Shown piece by piece: positions 11,605 to 22,400 of a stretch of DNA of 64,000 bases; position 1 is the stretch's first letter; each line of letters opens with the position of its first letter. The stretch covers positions 8,110,001 through 8,174,000 of the forward strand of contig NC_083512.1 in the NCBI RefSeq assembly GCF_032362555.1, read 5' to 3'. Source of the DNA: Amyelois transitella (taxonomy: Eukaryota; Arthropoda; Insecta; Lepidoptera; Pyralidae). The notes under the pieces were generated by a model, which saw nothing but the letters and a program-made list of their open reading frames with translations, ran no database searches and was not told where the DNA came from. The translations under genes were made by a program, and so were the position numbers.

Positions 11605-13368
11605 ATGAGTAAAAGTTTAAAAGCTCGAATTGGACCCTCCATACTCAACGCGGATTTATCAAAATTATATGAAGAATCTCTAAAACTGCTATCTAATGGT
11701 GCAGATTACCTTCATTTGGATGTAATGGATGGTCATTTTGTTCCCAATCTTACTTTCGGACATCCAGTGGTCAAATGCCTTCGATCCAAAATAAAAGAAG
11801 CTTTTTTCGAAACTCACATGATGGTCTCAAAACCTGAACAAGTAAGTTCACGTAAAGGTATTTTATGCTATTTTTAATTAATCTTAACATAATTTTACAT
11901 ATTATTCCTTGAAACGCTAAACATATTCTTTTCAGTGGATTGCACCTATGGCTGATGCAGGAGTTGATCAGTACACATTTCACATAGAACCTATTACAAA
12001 TGTTGAAGAAGTATGCAGAAAAATAAAAGAGAATGGAATGATGGTAAGATAGGCTTTACTCTAGCATTAATTTTTTTCTCAAATAGTGACACATTTTTTA
12101 TTGTTTTTACAACATATTTTAAATAACTTGCTTGCCTCTTCTTTATGCTATATTTATCTTTATTATTATACTTCATTATTAAGCATGAAACTCTTAAATA
12201 CCTTCTGAACTGATCACAATAATATTCACTTCTCTATGTTTATCTTTATTTGTTTCTATAATATTAAACCTGTAAGTCATCTAGCTGAAAGTGACCTTTC
12301 ATTTTATCAAGACTGTTGGCTTTAGCTACCCCATAATAGGAGTTAGGATATTCTTGTATAACATTAAATTTCAGTATTAGCTCTCAACATCTCAGGCCAA
12401 TATTAATCTGTGGTCCTTCATTTTATAAGTATATAAATAGATAAGCGACCTACAGATAACCTTGTTACTGAATCTCAAATTGTATTTCAAAGTGAACCAA
12501 CTTGTATGATTTTGAAACTAAGCTGGAAAAAATAATTATCAAGTGGAACATCAAATAAAGAAAATACTTGTTTTCCTTTTGTTGATAAGGACAGTGAAAA
12601 TCCTTCATATATACTTGTGACATGAAAACAGGAACTACTTAGCATATTCCAGTAGCATTACATTAAATTGATTTTAAGTATATTTACAGGTTGGCTTAGC
12701 AATAAAACCAGGGACACCTGTTTCTACAGTTGAGAAATACATAAGTTTAGCAGACATGGTTCTGATCATGACAGTGGAACCAGGGTTTGGGGGACAGAAG
12801 TTCATGGAGGACCAGATGGAGAAAGTGAAGTATCTGAGAGAACACTACCCATTGCTGAATATCGAGGTTGATGGTGGTGTTGGCCCATCAACAATTGGCT
12901 ATTGTGCTAATGTAAGAATATTTTTAATATATTTTAATTCTTGACAACTTCTGTGGTGCAGCAGTAGTATGCTTGTCTGCAACACTGGAGGTCCCGCTTT
13001 CGAATCCCAGACAAGGCATGATAAGAAAAGAACTATTTCTGATTGGTAGAAGTAGAAGTATTCATTATAAAATATAGTATTGAATTAGTATCTCGTAACA
13101 CAACTCTCAAACTTACTTTAAGGCTAACTCAATCTGTGTAATTTGTCCCCTATATATTTATAATGCAGGTTAAAAATTAACCAGAATCAATGTCTGAAAT
13201 AATAAATACATATGTATGACATAGGTTTTGAAACAATCACTATGTCAATATTTCCAGGCTGGAGCAAACATGATAGTCTCAGGAACTGCTGTGATTGGTT
13301 CAGAAGATCAAGGTGCTACTATCAAACTATTGAGAGACACTGTTGAAGATGCTATTGCGAAGCGGTGA
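11605..13368 (+). CDS. RPE: Ribulose-phosphate 3-epimerase
   Basis: A cytosolic TIM-barrel enzyme that interconverts ribulose 5-phosphate and xylulose 5-phosphate in the pentose phosphate pathway. Four exons: 11605-11841, 11936-12043, 12690-12911 and 13258-13368. All splice sites are GT-AG, all introns are phase 0, and the product is 225 residues, the normal length (about 228). Family motifs are present in order: [12 protein letters not shown] near residue 10; [15 protein letters not shown] with the metal- and base-type residues His37, Asp39 and Asp42; ETHMMV with a His near 71; [12 protein letters not shown] near 143; and VDGGVG with the catalytic Asp at about 176. The last motif, VSGTAV, lies in exon 4. 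The start ATG follows an in-frame-free AT-rich leader and gives the canonical N-terminus. It is divergent from the CAP gene (685 bp between starts) and ends 116 bp from the stop of the convergent SPOUT1 gene. A tRNA-derived SINE sits in intron 3. Confidence 0.96.
12947..13185 (+). repeat. tRNA-derived SINE (Bm1-like), degraded copy
   Basis: It starts with a tRNA-like head (TGGTGCAGCAGTAGTATGCTTGTCT, then a B-box-like TTTCGAATCCC), followed by the SINE body ending GGCTAACTCAATCTGTGTAA and TTTGTCCC. A better preserved copy lies at 29076-29312. It is located in RPE intron 3. Confidence 0.85.
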
Positions 13369-13484
13369 AGTATATCATAAGTACACAAATTACATTCCTA
13401 ACAATAGGAAATTGGTCTTCCAAAATATATTTTTATTAGGGTTTTACCTTGGAAATAAAAAAATATGTTGTAATTTCTTGTTTT

Positions 13485-15055
13485 TTAATCAAATCTACTT
13501 AAATCTACATTATTTTCAGCACCAGAATTGTCAGAGATGGAAAAATCTGTTTTTAGAGTGGGAAATGTTGAACTGGAAGCAATTCCAGATTCTTTGAAAA
13601 CCAATGGCTCATTGTTGGCTATTAATTTGTTTCTTAATCCTGCAAGGGCAACAAGTATGGCTTCTTCTGTCCGTATAGTTCTTGATCCTTGGTTAGGAAG
13701 CACATTGACGTAGTGGTTGAAGAGTAGACTGGCGTCATCTACTTGTAGCTGTTCATCACTCTCCAATGCAGCCTCAATTCCATGCAAACCTCCAAAGACA
13801 ATGAGAGCATGGTTGAACTTAAGTTCTTTTTCAGGAAGTTGATCAATGCATGTCCCCCTATCAGAAGTTCCAATTGTCAAATCATAACTGAAAAATAAGT
13901 ATTAAAATAAATACATGATCATTAGATTGATATTAAAATTGGTTCTTAGTTGGGCTCACAGTTTCAATAAAAACTCCATCCATTGAGCAAAAAATTCACA
14001 ATTTGCAATTTTCATACTAAAAGAGTAGGTAGGTATTTACTTTTATAAATTCATCCTTTGGTCATGAGCAACTATATCAAACAAGGTTTTTGTCAATTGT
14101 TGGAATTAGAAGTGCTAAACCTAAGGTTTATGGTTTTGTTACATACCCATCTTTATAAGGAGATTGAGTAAAAACTTGTCCAAGATTATTTGCAATCCTA
14201 ACAGTATAACCCCAATATACTCCAGTTTCTGCTCTTGGTGTAGTAAGGCTGACTATCTTTCCCTTGAGTTTCTTGCTACCTTCTGCAGTTGTCAACATTC
14301 GTACTGTAACTCTGATACCAGGATTAAGTAATTTGTCAGTGGACACATCTTGGAGCAAACCGACATTTACTTGGGAACCTCGACCTGGTTTCACCTTTTT
14401 ATTCATGGTAATACCTTCTCTGGAAATATTTAAATTACATTATATAAAAACAATTAAGTAACTTATAAGCAATAAAAACATTTTCTTTTTATTACGATTT
14501 TTACCTAAATTTAAAATCATTTGACATTCTTAGGTGATGGGGAGCATCCAGTGGGTTCAATAACCCAGCAAACTCCAAATCTTTGTGTATAGGAAAGAAG
14601 TGTTTTCTCAAATATTGTGGGCATTCCAAATATTGCAATATTCGCGCTAACTGTACACAACTTTTGCGGGCCACTTTCACACCATCAGCATCTTCTAATT
14701 TTGACTTTTTAGTTCCTAGTTTGTCACCTATATCATCATAAACAATAACTTCATCTATACAAAATACACAAGCTGCCCTGGCTATTTGTCCCGCCAAATA
14801 TGTGCGTAGCTCTGCAGACTGAGCGTTTTCTAATATAGACCCCGGCACTGCTATACTTATTGTGGAAATCTCTGAATACTTTTTCTCTCTATCGATTTCT
14901 TCTTTATGTTTTACCTCTGCTTCTTTTTCTAAAACCAACTTTTTCTCTCTCTTCACTATTTTTTCTTCATTTCTTTTCCGCTTTAAAGCTTTTCTTTCTT
15001 GATTAACTTCTCGCCAACTTTTACCAGGCGGTTTCACTGTTGCTGATTGAGACAT
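13485..15055 (-). CDS. SPOUT1: SPOUT1 / C9orf114-type putative RNA methyltransferase
   Basis: Three exons on the minus strand: 15055-14505, 14419-14147 and 13887-13485. The introns are phase 2 and the product is about 408 residues (the human protein is about 376). The N-terminus is a basic, Lys/Glu-rich coil (residues about 10-60, KRKRNEEKIVKREKK). It is followed by the SPOUT-family start TISIAVPGSILENAQSAELR and the IARAACVFCIDEVIVYDD strand. LECPQYLRKHFFPIH and the GLLNPLDAPHH segment come next, then the S1/OB-like insert (MNKKVKPGRGSQVNVGL), and the C-terminal trefoil-knot motifs FGGLHGIEAA and PNQGSRTIRTEEAI. SPOUT enzymes methylate RNA with S-adenosylmethionine, and the human protein is also known as CENP-32 at kinetochores and spindle poles. 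A C-terminal tail of about 40 residues after NKLI is extra and unlike the core. The TATCGATA cluster 0.2-0.5 kb upstream may be part of its promoter. Confidence 0.94.
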
Positions 15056-15249
15056 AACCTCAAATCAAAGACTAAGTATTCGATCACCTTAAATTAATAC
15101 AGTGGGGATTGGGGATTCAATTCTTGTAATTTTGTGTACTAAATAGGTAGTTTCATATCAATAAAAGTTTAAGAAAATCTTTAAAATTTGTAAATAGTTT
15201 TTCCACAAACTTTAACATGCAACCAAACAAAATGTCATCTGCCGTAGTG

Positions 15250-16200
15250 TTGCCGATCTATAGTCCACTATCGATAACTTCGATAAGCAATCGATCATTG
15301 GAACAAAAGCAACAGTATCGATCGTTTCCATAGTGCCGTCACCGTCGATACTATTGACATCCAACAGTTCTATCGATAGTAGTGAAGCTAAACATGGAAC
15401 GCACTATTGGTACTATCGTTTATTGTTCTTAGTGAACTGGGTTCTCCCCTTCCTTCCCTTTTTACCATCCCTCAATCGATACTATTGACAATCAATACTA
15501 TCGATAGATAGATAGATAGATAGATAGATAAAAGCTTTATTCACCATCACAATACATTAGTTGGACACATACATAATTAACAGTAATAAACAATGTGAAT
15601 GTGCAATGTGCATGAATGTACCACAAACAATGATGGACAGTGAAAAGGTCCTGACTCAGCATAATGTCGCAGGTGTAGGCACCGCGACGCTGATGATTCT
15701 GCCAGAACCTTAGATGAGCTCAGCGAAGCCACACGAAGAGGAGATAAATGTACCTACTAGTTATAGGGCGAGTGTCCAGTAAAGTTTGTTAATGGCTCAG
15801 CAAAAAAGAAATAAATAAGTGCGAATGTAATAAATATTTTCATTTACTGTTGCTTATTACTTAAGTGTTAAAAAAGCGCACGCACGTCACTTTAACAATC
15901 AAATGGTTCAATAATTAATGACTGTAGCCACACTAGGAAAACATGCGAGTAATGTTTGTGTATATATTTGTATATTTAACTTTGTGATTGGGTCAAACGT
16001 TTGCCATTCCAATTGCATTTGACAGAATAAATTCCTTAAATTTAAGTTTAAATGAAAAGAGTGATTTTAAATTTCGAATAGGAGGGGGGATATTGTATTT
16101 TATCAATATGTACTATTAAAGCAAAGTGAGCTATCAATAGTATCGACAGGGTAGATAATTTTCAGGTCAACTATCGATAGTAAAACAATTGATACTTCGG
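15250..16200. promoter_or_regulatory. Cluster of TATCGATA / ATCGATA motifs upstream of SPOUT1
   Basis: Perfect or near TATCGATA palindromes occur repeatedly at about 15268-15520 and again at 16130-16185 (for example ACTATCGATAAC, TCTATCGATAGTAG, ACTATCGATAGATAG, AACTATCGATAGTAA), with many partial CGATA/ATCGAT units between. In flies TATCGATA is the DRE site of housekeeping promoters, bound by DREF and BEAF-32. Whether moth proteins use it here is inference. A LINE tail and microsatellite at 15503-15740 appear to have split one cluster in two. Confidence 0.45.
15503..15745 (+). repeat. (GATA)n and LINE 3'-tail repeat, family E
   Basis: A GATA microsatellite (TAGATAGATAGATAGATAGA) runs into AAAAGCTTTATTCACCATCACAATACATT, then a GC-richer segment. 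The layout, a GATA tail joined to a reverse-complemented LINE 3' end with CTTTATT near the junction, is shared with 53868-54010. A related CTTTATTGCACC block lies at 58998-59120. It is interpreted as 5'-truncated non-LTR retrotransposon tails inserted in antisense. Confidence 0.6.
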
Positions 16201-19200
16201 TAACGCTAATCTGCCTATATGGGAACCAAATTTAAATTCAAAATTAGGATACTATCATATCGCTTAGTAATTGTCAAATCTTTTGGTTTCACAACATTAA
16301 ATAACTTAAAACTTACTGCCGCTTTCAAGGCGTCAGTGCTGTGGCGAAATCTATACACCACAAGTCACAAAAATAAAAATAAATTCACGCGATGCTATCA
16401 GACAAAAACAGCGAAAAACCTAATGGAGCTATATATTCAACCTCCGACGCAACCGACGACCTAGCTTGGTTTGGTGGCGGTCGAGCGAGCCGAATCATCG
16501 CTCCCGCCAGCCCGCCACAGTCGTCGTCAACTTCACAAGTATCCAAACTTAGAGTAGAATGTGGACGAGAGAATATTATTGTTCAGATTAATTTATTTAA
16601 ACCAGGTAGGTACACTAGCGCCAATTTGACATACATATCTCAATTTAGTTTGTGCTTTGACGTTTGACAGTTGCCGACTCCATTCTGTCCACTTGATTTG
16701 ATTGTTGTTGTTTGAAGTTTTGAATTTGAGGTGAGTTTATACCTCGTACTTTTGTTTTTAAGGTTTTAAATAATTTGAACTTCATTTAATCAATTATTTT
16801 CATCGTTTTGGGTATATTTATTATTATTTAATAGCATCTCAATGTTTAAAGGTAATTTCAGTTAATTGTTCTTTTCAACCAAAAGATATATGGCAAGTAA
16901 CTGAAATTAAGATATTGTAAATATTTTTATTTTAGTTATAATACTACCATACAATGGGAAAATGAAATTTAATCATACACATGTAGAAGATGGCCGGCAT
17001 TAGTTTATCATGAAACTAAATCTGGGCAGCACATGCTGCTGCTATAGGTTAGGGATTTACCTACTTCAAGGTTATCACTAAAATTATAAAAATAAAAATA
17101 AATTAGACATTACATACTTTAAGAAATCTCTTACACTTTTTTACTTAGCAATACCTAAGTATTTTTAATAAGAATTTGTGGCATATCATAATTTGTAGGA
17201 ATATTTATAAATTAAAAGGTGGCAAGTGGAAAGATGTAGTCTCTGTCTGCACCTCCAGGCAAATGCGTGATTTTATGTATGTATGTATTCAAAGAAACCG
17301 TTTTATGTCTGACATTTGGCTGGATAAATGGAAAAGGGCTTAACTCTTAAAACGGGCCACCGCCAGAGAGGTTGGGGAGGGGGTGGGGGAGGGTTTGTAT
17401 GACCCCCCCCAAGTATTTTTTTTTGCCGGAAGCCCCCCCTTTTTTTATATAAATTTTTGAAAATCTTAAAAATTGCACTAAACAACGCAATATTTTCGGT
17501 TTGTCATTGTAAACTGTGTTAATTTAGTATTAAATAATTAGTTTGTACATTAAACATGTACAATACATTAATTAATATATTTTAGCACTAAAAATATAGT
17601 CAAAAACTTTGCTTAAAAGTAAAAACAAAAAAGACACTAACTATGAACAGAACGCAATCCGCCGTTTTGGTTATGTGCTACTGTCATTTTATGTACTGAC
17701 TTTGAAAGTAGCTGTCGGTAAACGGACAGCAGGGGGTGCAGGGGGGCGATAGCCCCCCGCAATGAAAAGAAACAAATTGGTCACAAATCAAACTCGGTTT
17801 GGTTAGGTTAGGTTGGTGTAAACCACCAAAGCGGAGCGAGCGAAGCGAGCGGAGCGTTCAAACTGAGTAAAAAAGTATAATAGTAAGTATGTATAGGTTA
17901 GGTTAGGTTTAACTCACCTTCGCCCCTTTCATCCCTTCTTACTTTCCCCCCCCTTACCCATCTGGCGGTTAATGACCTTTAGCACACTTTTTATATGAAA
18001 ACTTTAAAAATTCGTAAAAAAGAACTATAGGCTTCCGGCAAGGGGGGGTCACGGGAGGGGGGGAGTTACCCCCTCCCCATCCCCCTCCCCCGTCCCCACC
18101 CCTCTCCGGCGGTGGCCCGTTTCAAGAGTTTAACCTGGAAAAGTAGGTACTGAAGTGTATTGCTATATGTATACCAAAATTTACATCCCAGTTTATAACC
18201 TACTTTCTGTGGTAATTTATTTTAACAATCAAGTGAGTAATTAGTACATTAGCAAAAAATTTATGTCATGAGATTGAGATCTCAGATCAGTCTTATTTCC
18301 ATTGTGAGAGGTCTAGCAACCTTCCCTAGCAACCCTTTGCATAAATAAAACGAATCTTATGTTCTACACTATAGATGATACATACTTAAATAAAATACTG
18401 ATAAAGTTAAACACATAATAAGCAGCATAGTTCACAACAAATATATGATAATAGTTACATTGTTTATATAGCCATTCTAAATTAGATCAGCAACAATAAC
18501 TTCATTTTCATCATCATGATTCCAAAGTGATAGGGTTGTCAACTGTTGTATCCAAGTATTGTCAATACACATATAAGTTTGAATATAATTTGTGGTTATG
18601 AAAAATCATGATCAAACCTTCAAATCAAGCATCATGCATAACCATAGTCAAACCTGGGTTTGTGCTCACACTAGCTGTTCTTAAAAATGCTCCAGATTGC
18701 AAAAAAGTTTGTACAAAACAAATGTACAAATGTACAAAATATATACCAATTTGAACAAAACCTATATTCCATTTTTTATCTTGATTTAACCCTGAGAGTG
18801 TTTAATAATCATTGAATACCTACAGTTTAAAAAGCGCCAGATTTTCCAATATTAAGCGGTGAAAGGGCTAGGTTGGCAACACTGGTTGTCACAACCCACA
18901 GAACCCCCAATTGGTAATCTGTGCTACAACCGTCAGTGCTTAAGTAGTTTGGAGCTTGAGTTTCTTGAAAAATACTATTAGTAAAAAAATGAATTCAATT
19001 TATTTAAATATATAATGACGTGAATACGTACCTGTGAAGGCGTATTTTCTAAATAAAATATTGTAATTGATAGATTTTTTGATTTTGACCATTGGTGCGA
19101 CCAAATGTCATCAGTCGCGTAACCGGTAACGCCGCAGTTTGAAACGTTACGTATCCATAGGCTATAGGAATAAACTCAAAATTAAAGACTAATTTTAATT

Positions 19201-19498
19201 ACAGTCATAAGTAGACCCCGGGCAACTCTTAAGAGAGGACATAACAGGTATATAGGTACATCAAAAGTTTGATGGATGACTATGGTTGCTGATGGACAGA
19301 CAAAAAACAAACTAGCCAAGTATGAGTAGGACTCCTTAAATATTACTGACAGGATATTGACAACCCTATTTGTTAACTTGTTAGTAAATAAGTTTCTTTG
19401 TTATCAGGAACCCCTGCATGAGGTCAAAAGTGATATAACATCATCTCGTTGCTATTTCTATTTTCTCAGTTTATTACCACAAGTGCTTAGTGATAGAC
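15746..19498. other. Intergenic stretch between SPOUT1 and ATIC
   Basis: Apart from the TATCGATA sites, a family C repeat fragment (16425-16530) and the 799-bp transposon, I see no gene. The open frames at 16219-16667 (plus) and 17303-17485 (minus) fall in repeats or in the transposon's low-complexity ends. The final 200 bp or so are AT-rich leader sequence of ATIC. Confidence 0.5.
17337..18135. mobile_element. Non-autonomous DNA transposon (799 bp) with G-rich terminal inverted repeats and 8-bp TSD
   Basis: The ends are inverted repeats: GGCTTAACTCTTAAAACGGG at the left, and the right end read on the other strand GGTTAAACTCTTGAAACGGG. Both continue into GCCACCGCC, then a long G-run segment, then TTGCCGGAAGCC. 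The element is flanked by the identical 8-bp direct repeat TGGAAAAG at 17329-17336 and 18136-18143, a target-site duplication of the size made by hAT-type (also P or Merlin) transposases. There is no transposase ORF. The interior contains a GGGGGGCGATAGCCCCCC hairpin near 17739-17758 and an AGCGGAGCGAGCGAAGCGAG block. The poly-C and poly-G runs make the ends potentially G-quadruplex-forming. Confidence 0.85.
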
Positions 19499-22400
19499 AT
19501 GGCGGCCAATGGAAAATTAGGTAAGGAAATAAAATTTTATCAGCTCTAGGATATTTTAAAATAGTTAAGTACACACTTCCTAGATAACATGAAAAATAAT
19601 CAAGTAACTGGAAGTATAATAAAATTTAGGATAAATTGTTCTGTATTTATATTTTATTTCATACTAATATTTTAAATGCAAAAAAAAGTTTGTTTGTTAC
19701 CTCTTATATCACAGTTAAACCACTTAACTGTTCGTAAAGAAATTAATAATAATGTCTCAAAAATCAATTTTTAAGTTTTACTTCAAACCAACAGAAGTGT
19801 TTTTGATGACGTGAAGTGGTATAATTGATCAATTTCAACAGGAGCAAAACCTTGATGAATAGGTAATCGTCAATTATTATACCATAACTCTTTCTTTTCA
19901 GCTCTCCTCAGTGTGTCAGACAAGGCAGGTCTTTTGCCTCTGGCTAAATGTCTGTCAGAAATTGGCTTGACCTTAGTAGGCAGTGGGGGAACAGCAACGG
20001 CACTCCGCAATGCTGGCCTGAAGGTCTTGGATGTATCGGACATCACTGGAGCCCCGGAGATGTTGGGTGGACGCGTCAAATCACTGCATCCTGCGGTGCA
20101 TGGCGGAATATTGGCAAGGTACTTTTTTATTTGTAAATCCTACCCTTTCCTACTCCTATGTTTGTTAGTCTATCAGGAAAAATCTACTCATGATTGATGA
20201 GTTGATGTGAAAAACTGCAAATATCTATGTGCAAACTTAATTACTTTATTTTAATATAATAAAGTTCTATTCTACAGGTTATCAGACTCCGACCAGGCGG
20301 ACATGAAACGCCAGAAGTTCGACATGATAAGCGTGGTTGTATGCAACCTATACCCTTTCGTGGAGACAGTCTCCAAGCCAGACGTAACTGTACCCGATGC
20401 CGTAGAGAACATAGATATTGGCGGAGTAACGTTGTTGCGAGCCGCGGCTAAGAACCACGATAGAGTGACCGTGATATGCGACCCTGGTGATTACGATACA
20501 GTTATCAGTGAGCTGAGAAAGAGCAAAGATCATCAGACTTCATTGGAGACAAGGTAGTTTTAAGCATTGTTGTTTTATTTGACTATTTATTTTAATATCC
20601 CAATCATTCTAAACCAGTTGTATTTGCTAAAATAATGCCCATATACCAACAAAAGTGTTCATACAAAAGTATCAATTGAAAGGGTGAGGCCTTCAGTGCC
20701 AATTGGCACATTGTTTTAATTTTCCTTCACCATTTAATCATCATCAGTAGTGGAGCTTTGAGGAATCTTAATATAGCGAAAGTATGATTTATCGGTTCTT
20801 ACATTACCTAGTTATCTACCAATAAACTTGGGACGAAATTTTAATATGTGTGTAGAATCTGCCAATAGAATTTTTAAGTTTGTGGGGCAACAAAATCGGT
20901 AGTTTTTATATTTTTTTTCATTAGTATGATGTAATGAATCTGTAATTGAACTATTCCTCTATTGTTATTTCAGAAAAACCCTAGCTCTGAAAGCATTTAC
21001 GCATACATCAGAGTATGACCTCGCTATATCGGATTATTTCCGCAAACAGTATTCGGCCGGCCGGTCGCAGCTCACCTTGAGATATGGTTGGTAAATTATC
21101 CTTATTGATTCAATTGTTCAATTTGATGATATGAGAGGCTTCCATGTGTTATATACCTCAATATTAAACTACATGATTTTCTTTTAATATTTTGTTGTCT
21201 TGCTGTTCCTTTAAATCTGGGTTAAATCAATCCCACTTTTCTACTAACATTTTTTATATTTACGAGTGTACGCCCGTGACTCCGTCTGTAGAGAAAAATC
21301 ATGCAAATTTCCGACCTTAGACTATAGGTCGAATTTCAATTTTTTTTTAGTTGATATGTGAGAAAATCAGTCAGTCATTGTTAACTTTAATATATTTAGA
21401 AAATAGAATACCTAATTCGTTGCCATAAACGTGATGTATCTAAGAAAAAATATTTTGAAGTCATTCAGCTCAATATCTATCCAAAACTTTAAACTGTTAT
21501 TGATTTCAGTCTTCAGGTCAATTGGTTATACCATTTCAAACCCAAGCGCATTAAAGGCTTAACCTGCCGATTTTGTGACAGCATCTACTTAATTATAAAA
21601 ATGACTAGCTATGCCCGCGACTTCGTCCGCGTGGAATAAGTAGTTATTTTGGGCATCATTGAAGTCCTCAAAGTGGAATAATTTTCATCGTTTTTTTTTA
21701 AACATATTCCATTATTTCTTCGCTCCTAAAAGTTGCACCGTGATGTTATATAGCTTAAAGCCTAAAGCCTTCCTCGATAAATGGTTTATTAAACACAAAA
21801 AAAAAATTCAATTCGAACCAGTAGCTCCTGAGATTAGCGCGTTCAAACAAACTCTTCCGCTTTATAATATTAGTATAGATAAAAAATGTTATTTCAGGCA
21901 TGAATCCCCACCAAAAACCTGCTCAAGTTTTCACAACACGGGACAAACTGCCTCTAACCACTCTCAATGGGTCTCCTGGCTACATCAACCTATGCGATGC
22001 TCTTAATGCTTGGCAGTTGGTAAAGGAGCTGAAGGAAGCCCTGGGGCTCCCGGCTGCGGCTAGTTTCAAGCATGTCTCGCCTGCTGGGGCCGCTATTGGG
22101 TTGCCTTTGGATGAAGAAGAGGTAAATATATACTAATACTAAAAATATACAAGATTGTACATTTTTGTTTGTAAAGAATAAAACAAGAAACTACATTAAT
22201 CAAATCGAGGATATTCCGTTGACAGGTCCAGGTACTGGGACTAGGATGGATAAAGCAAAACATTTATGATCAAGAAAAAAATAGTTTGTGTCTATTCCTT
22301 CGACAGTGTTAACAACATTAGCATAAATAATCGATATTATTTTATGAATACTGATACTTTTAGTGTTGAATAAAGTATCGTGATACTATATCGTTGTTTG

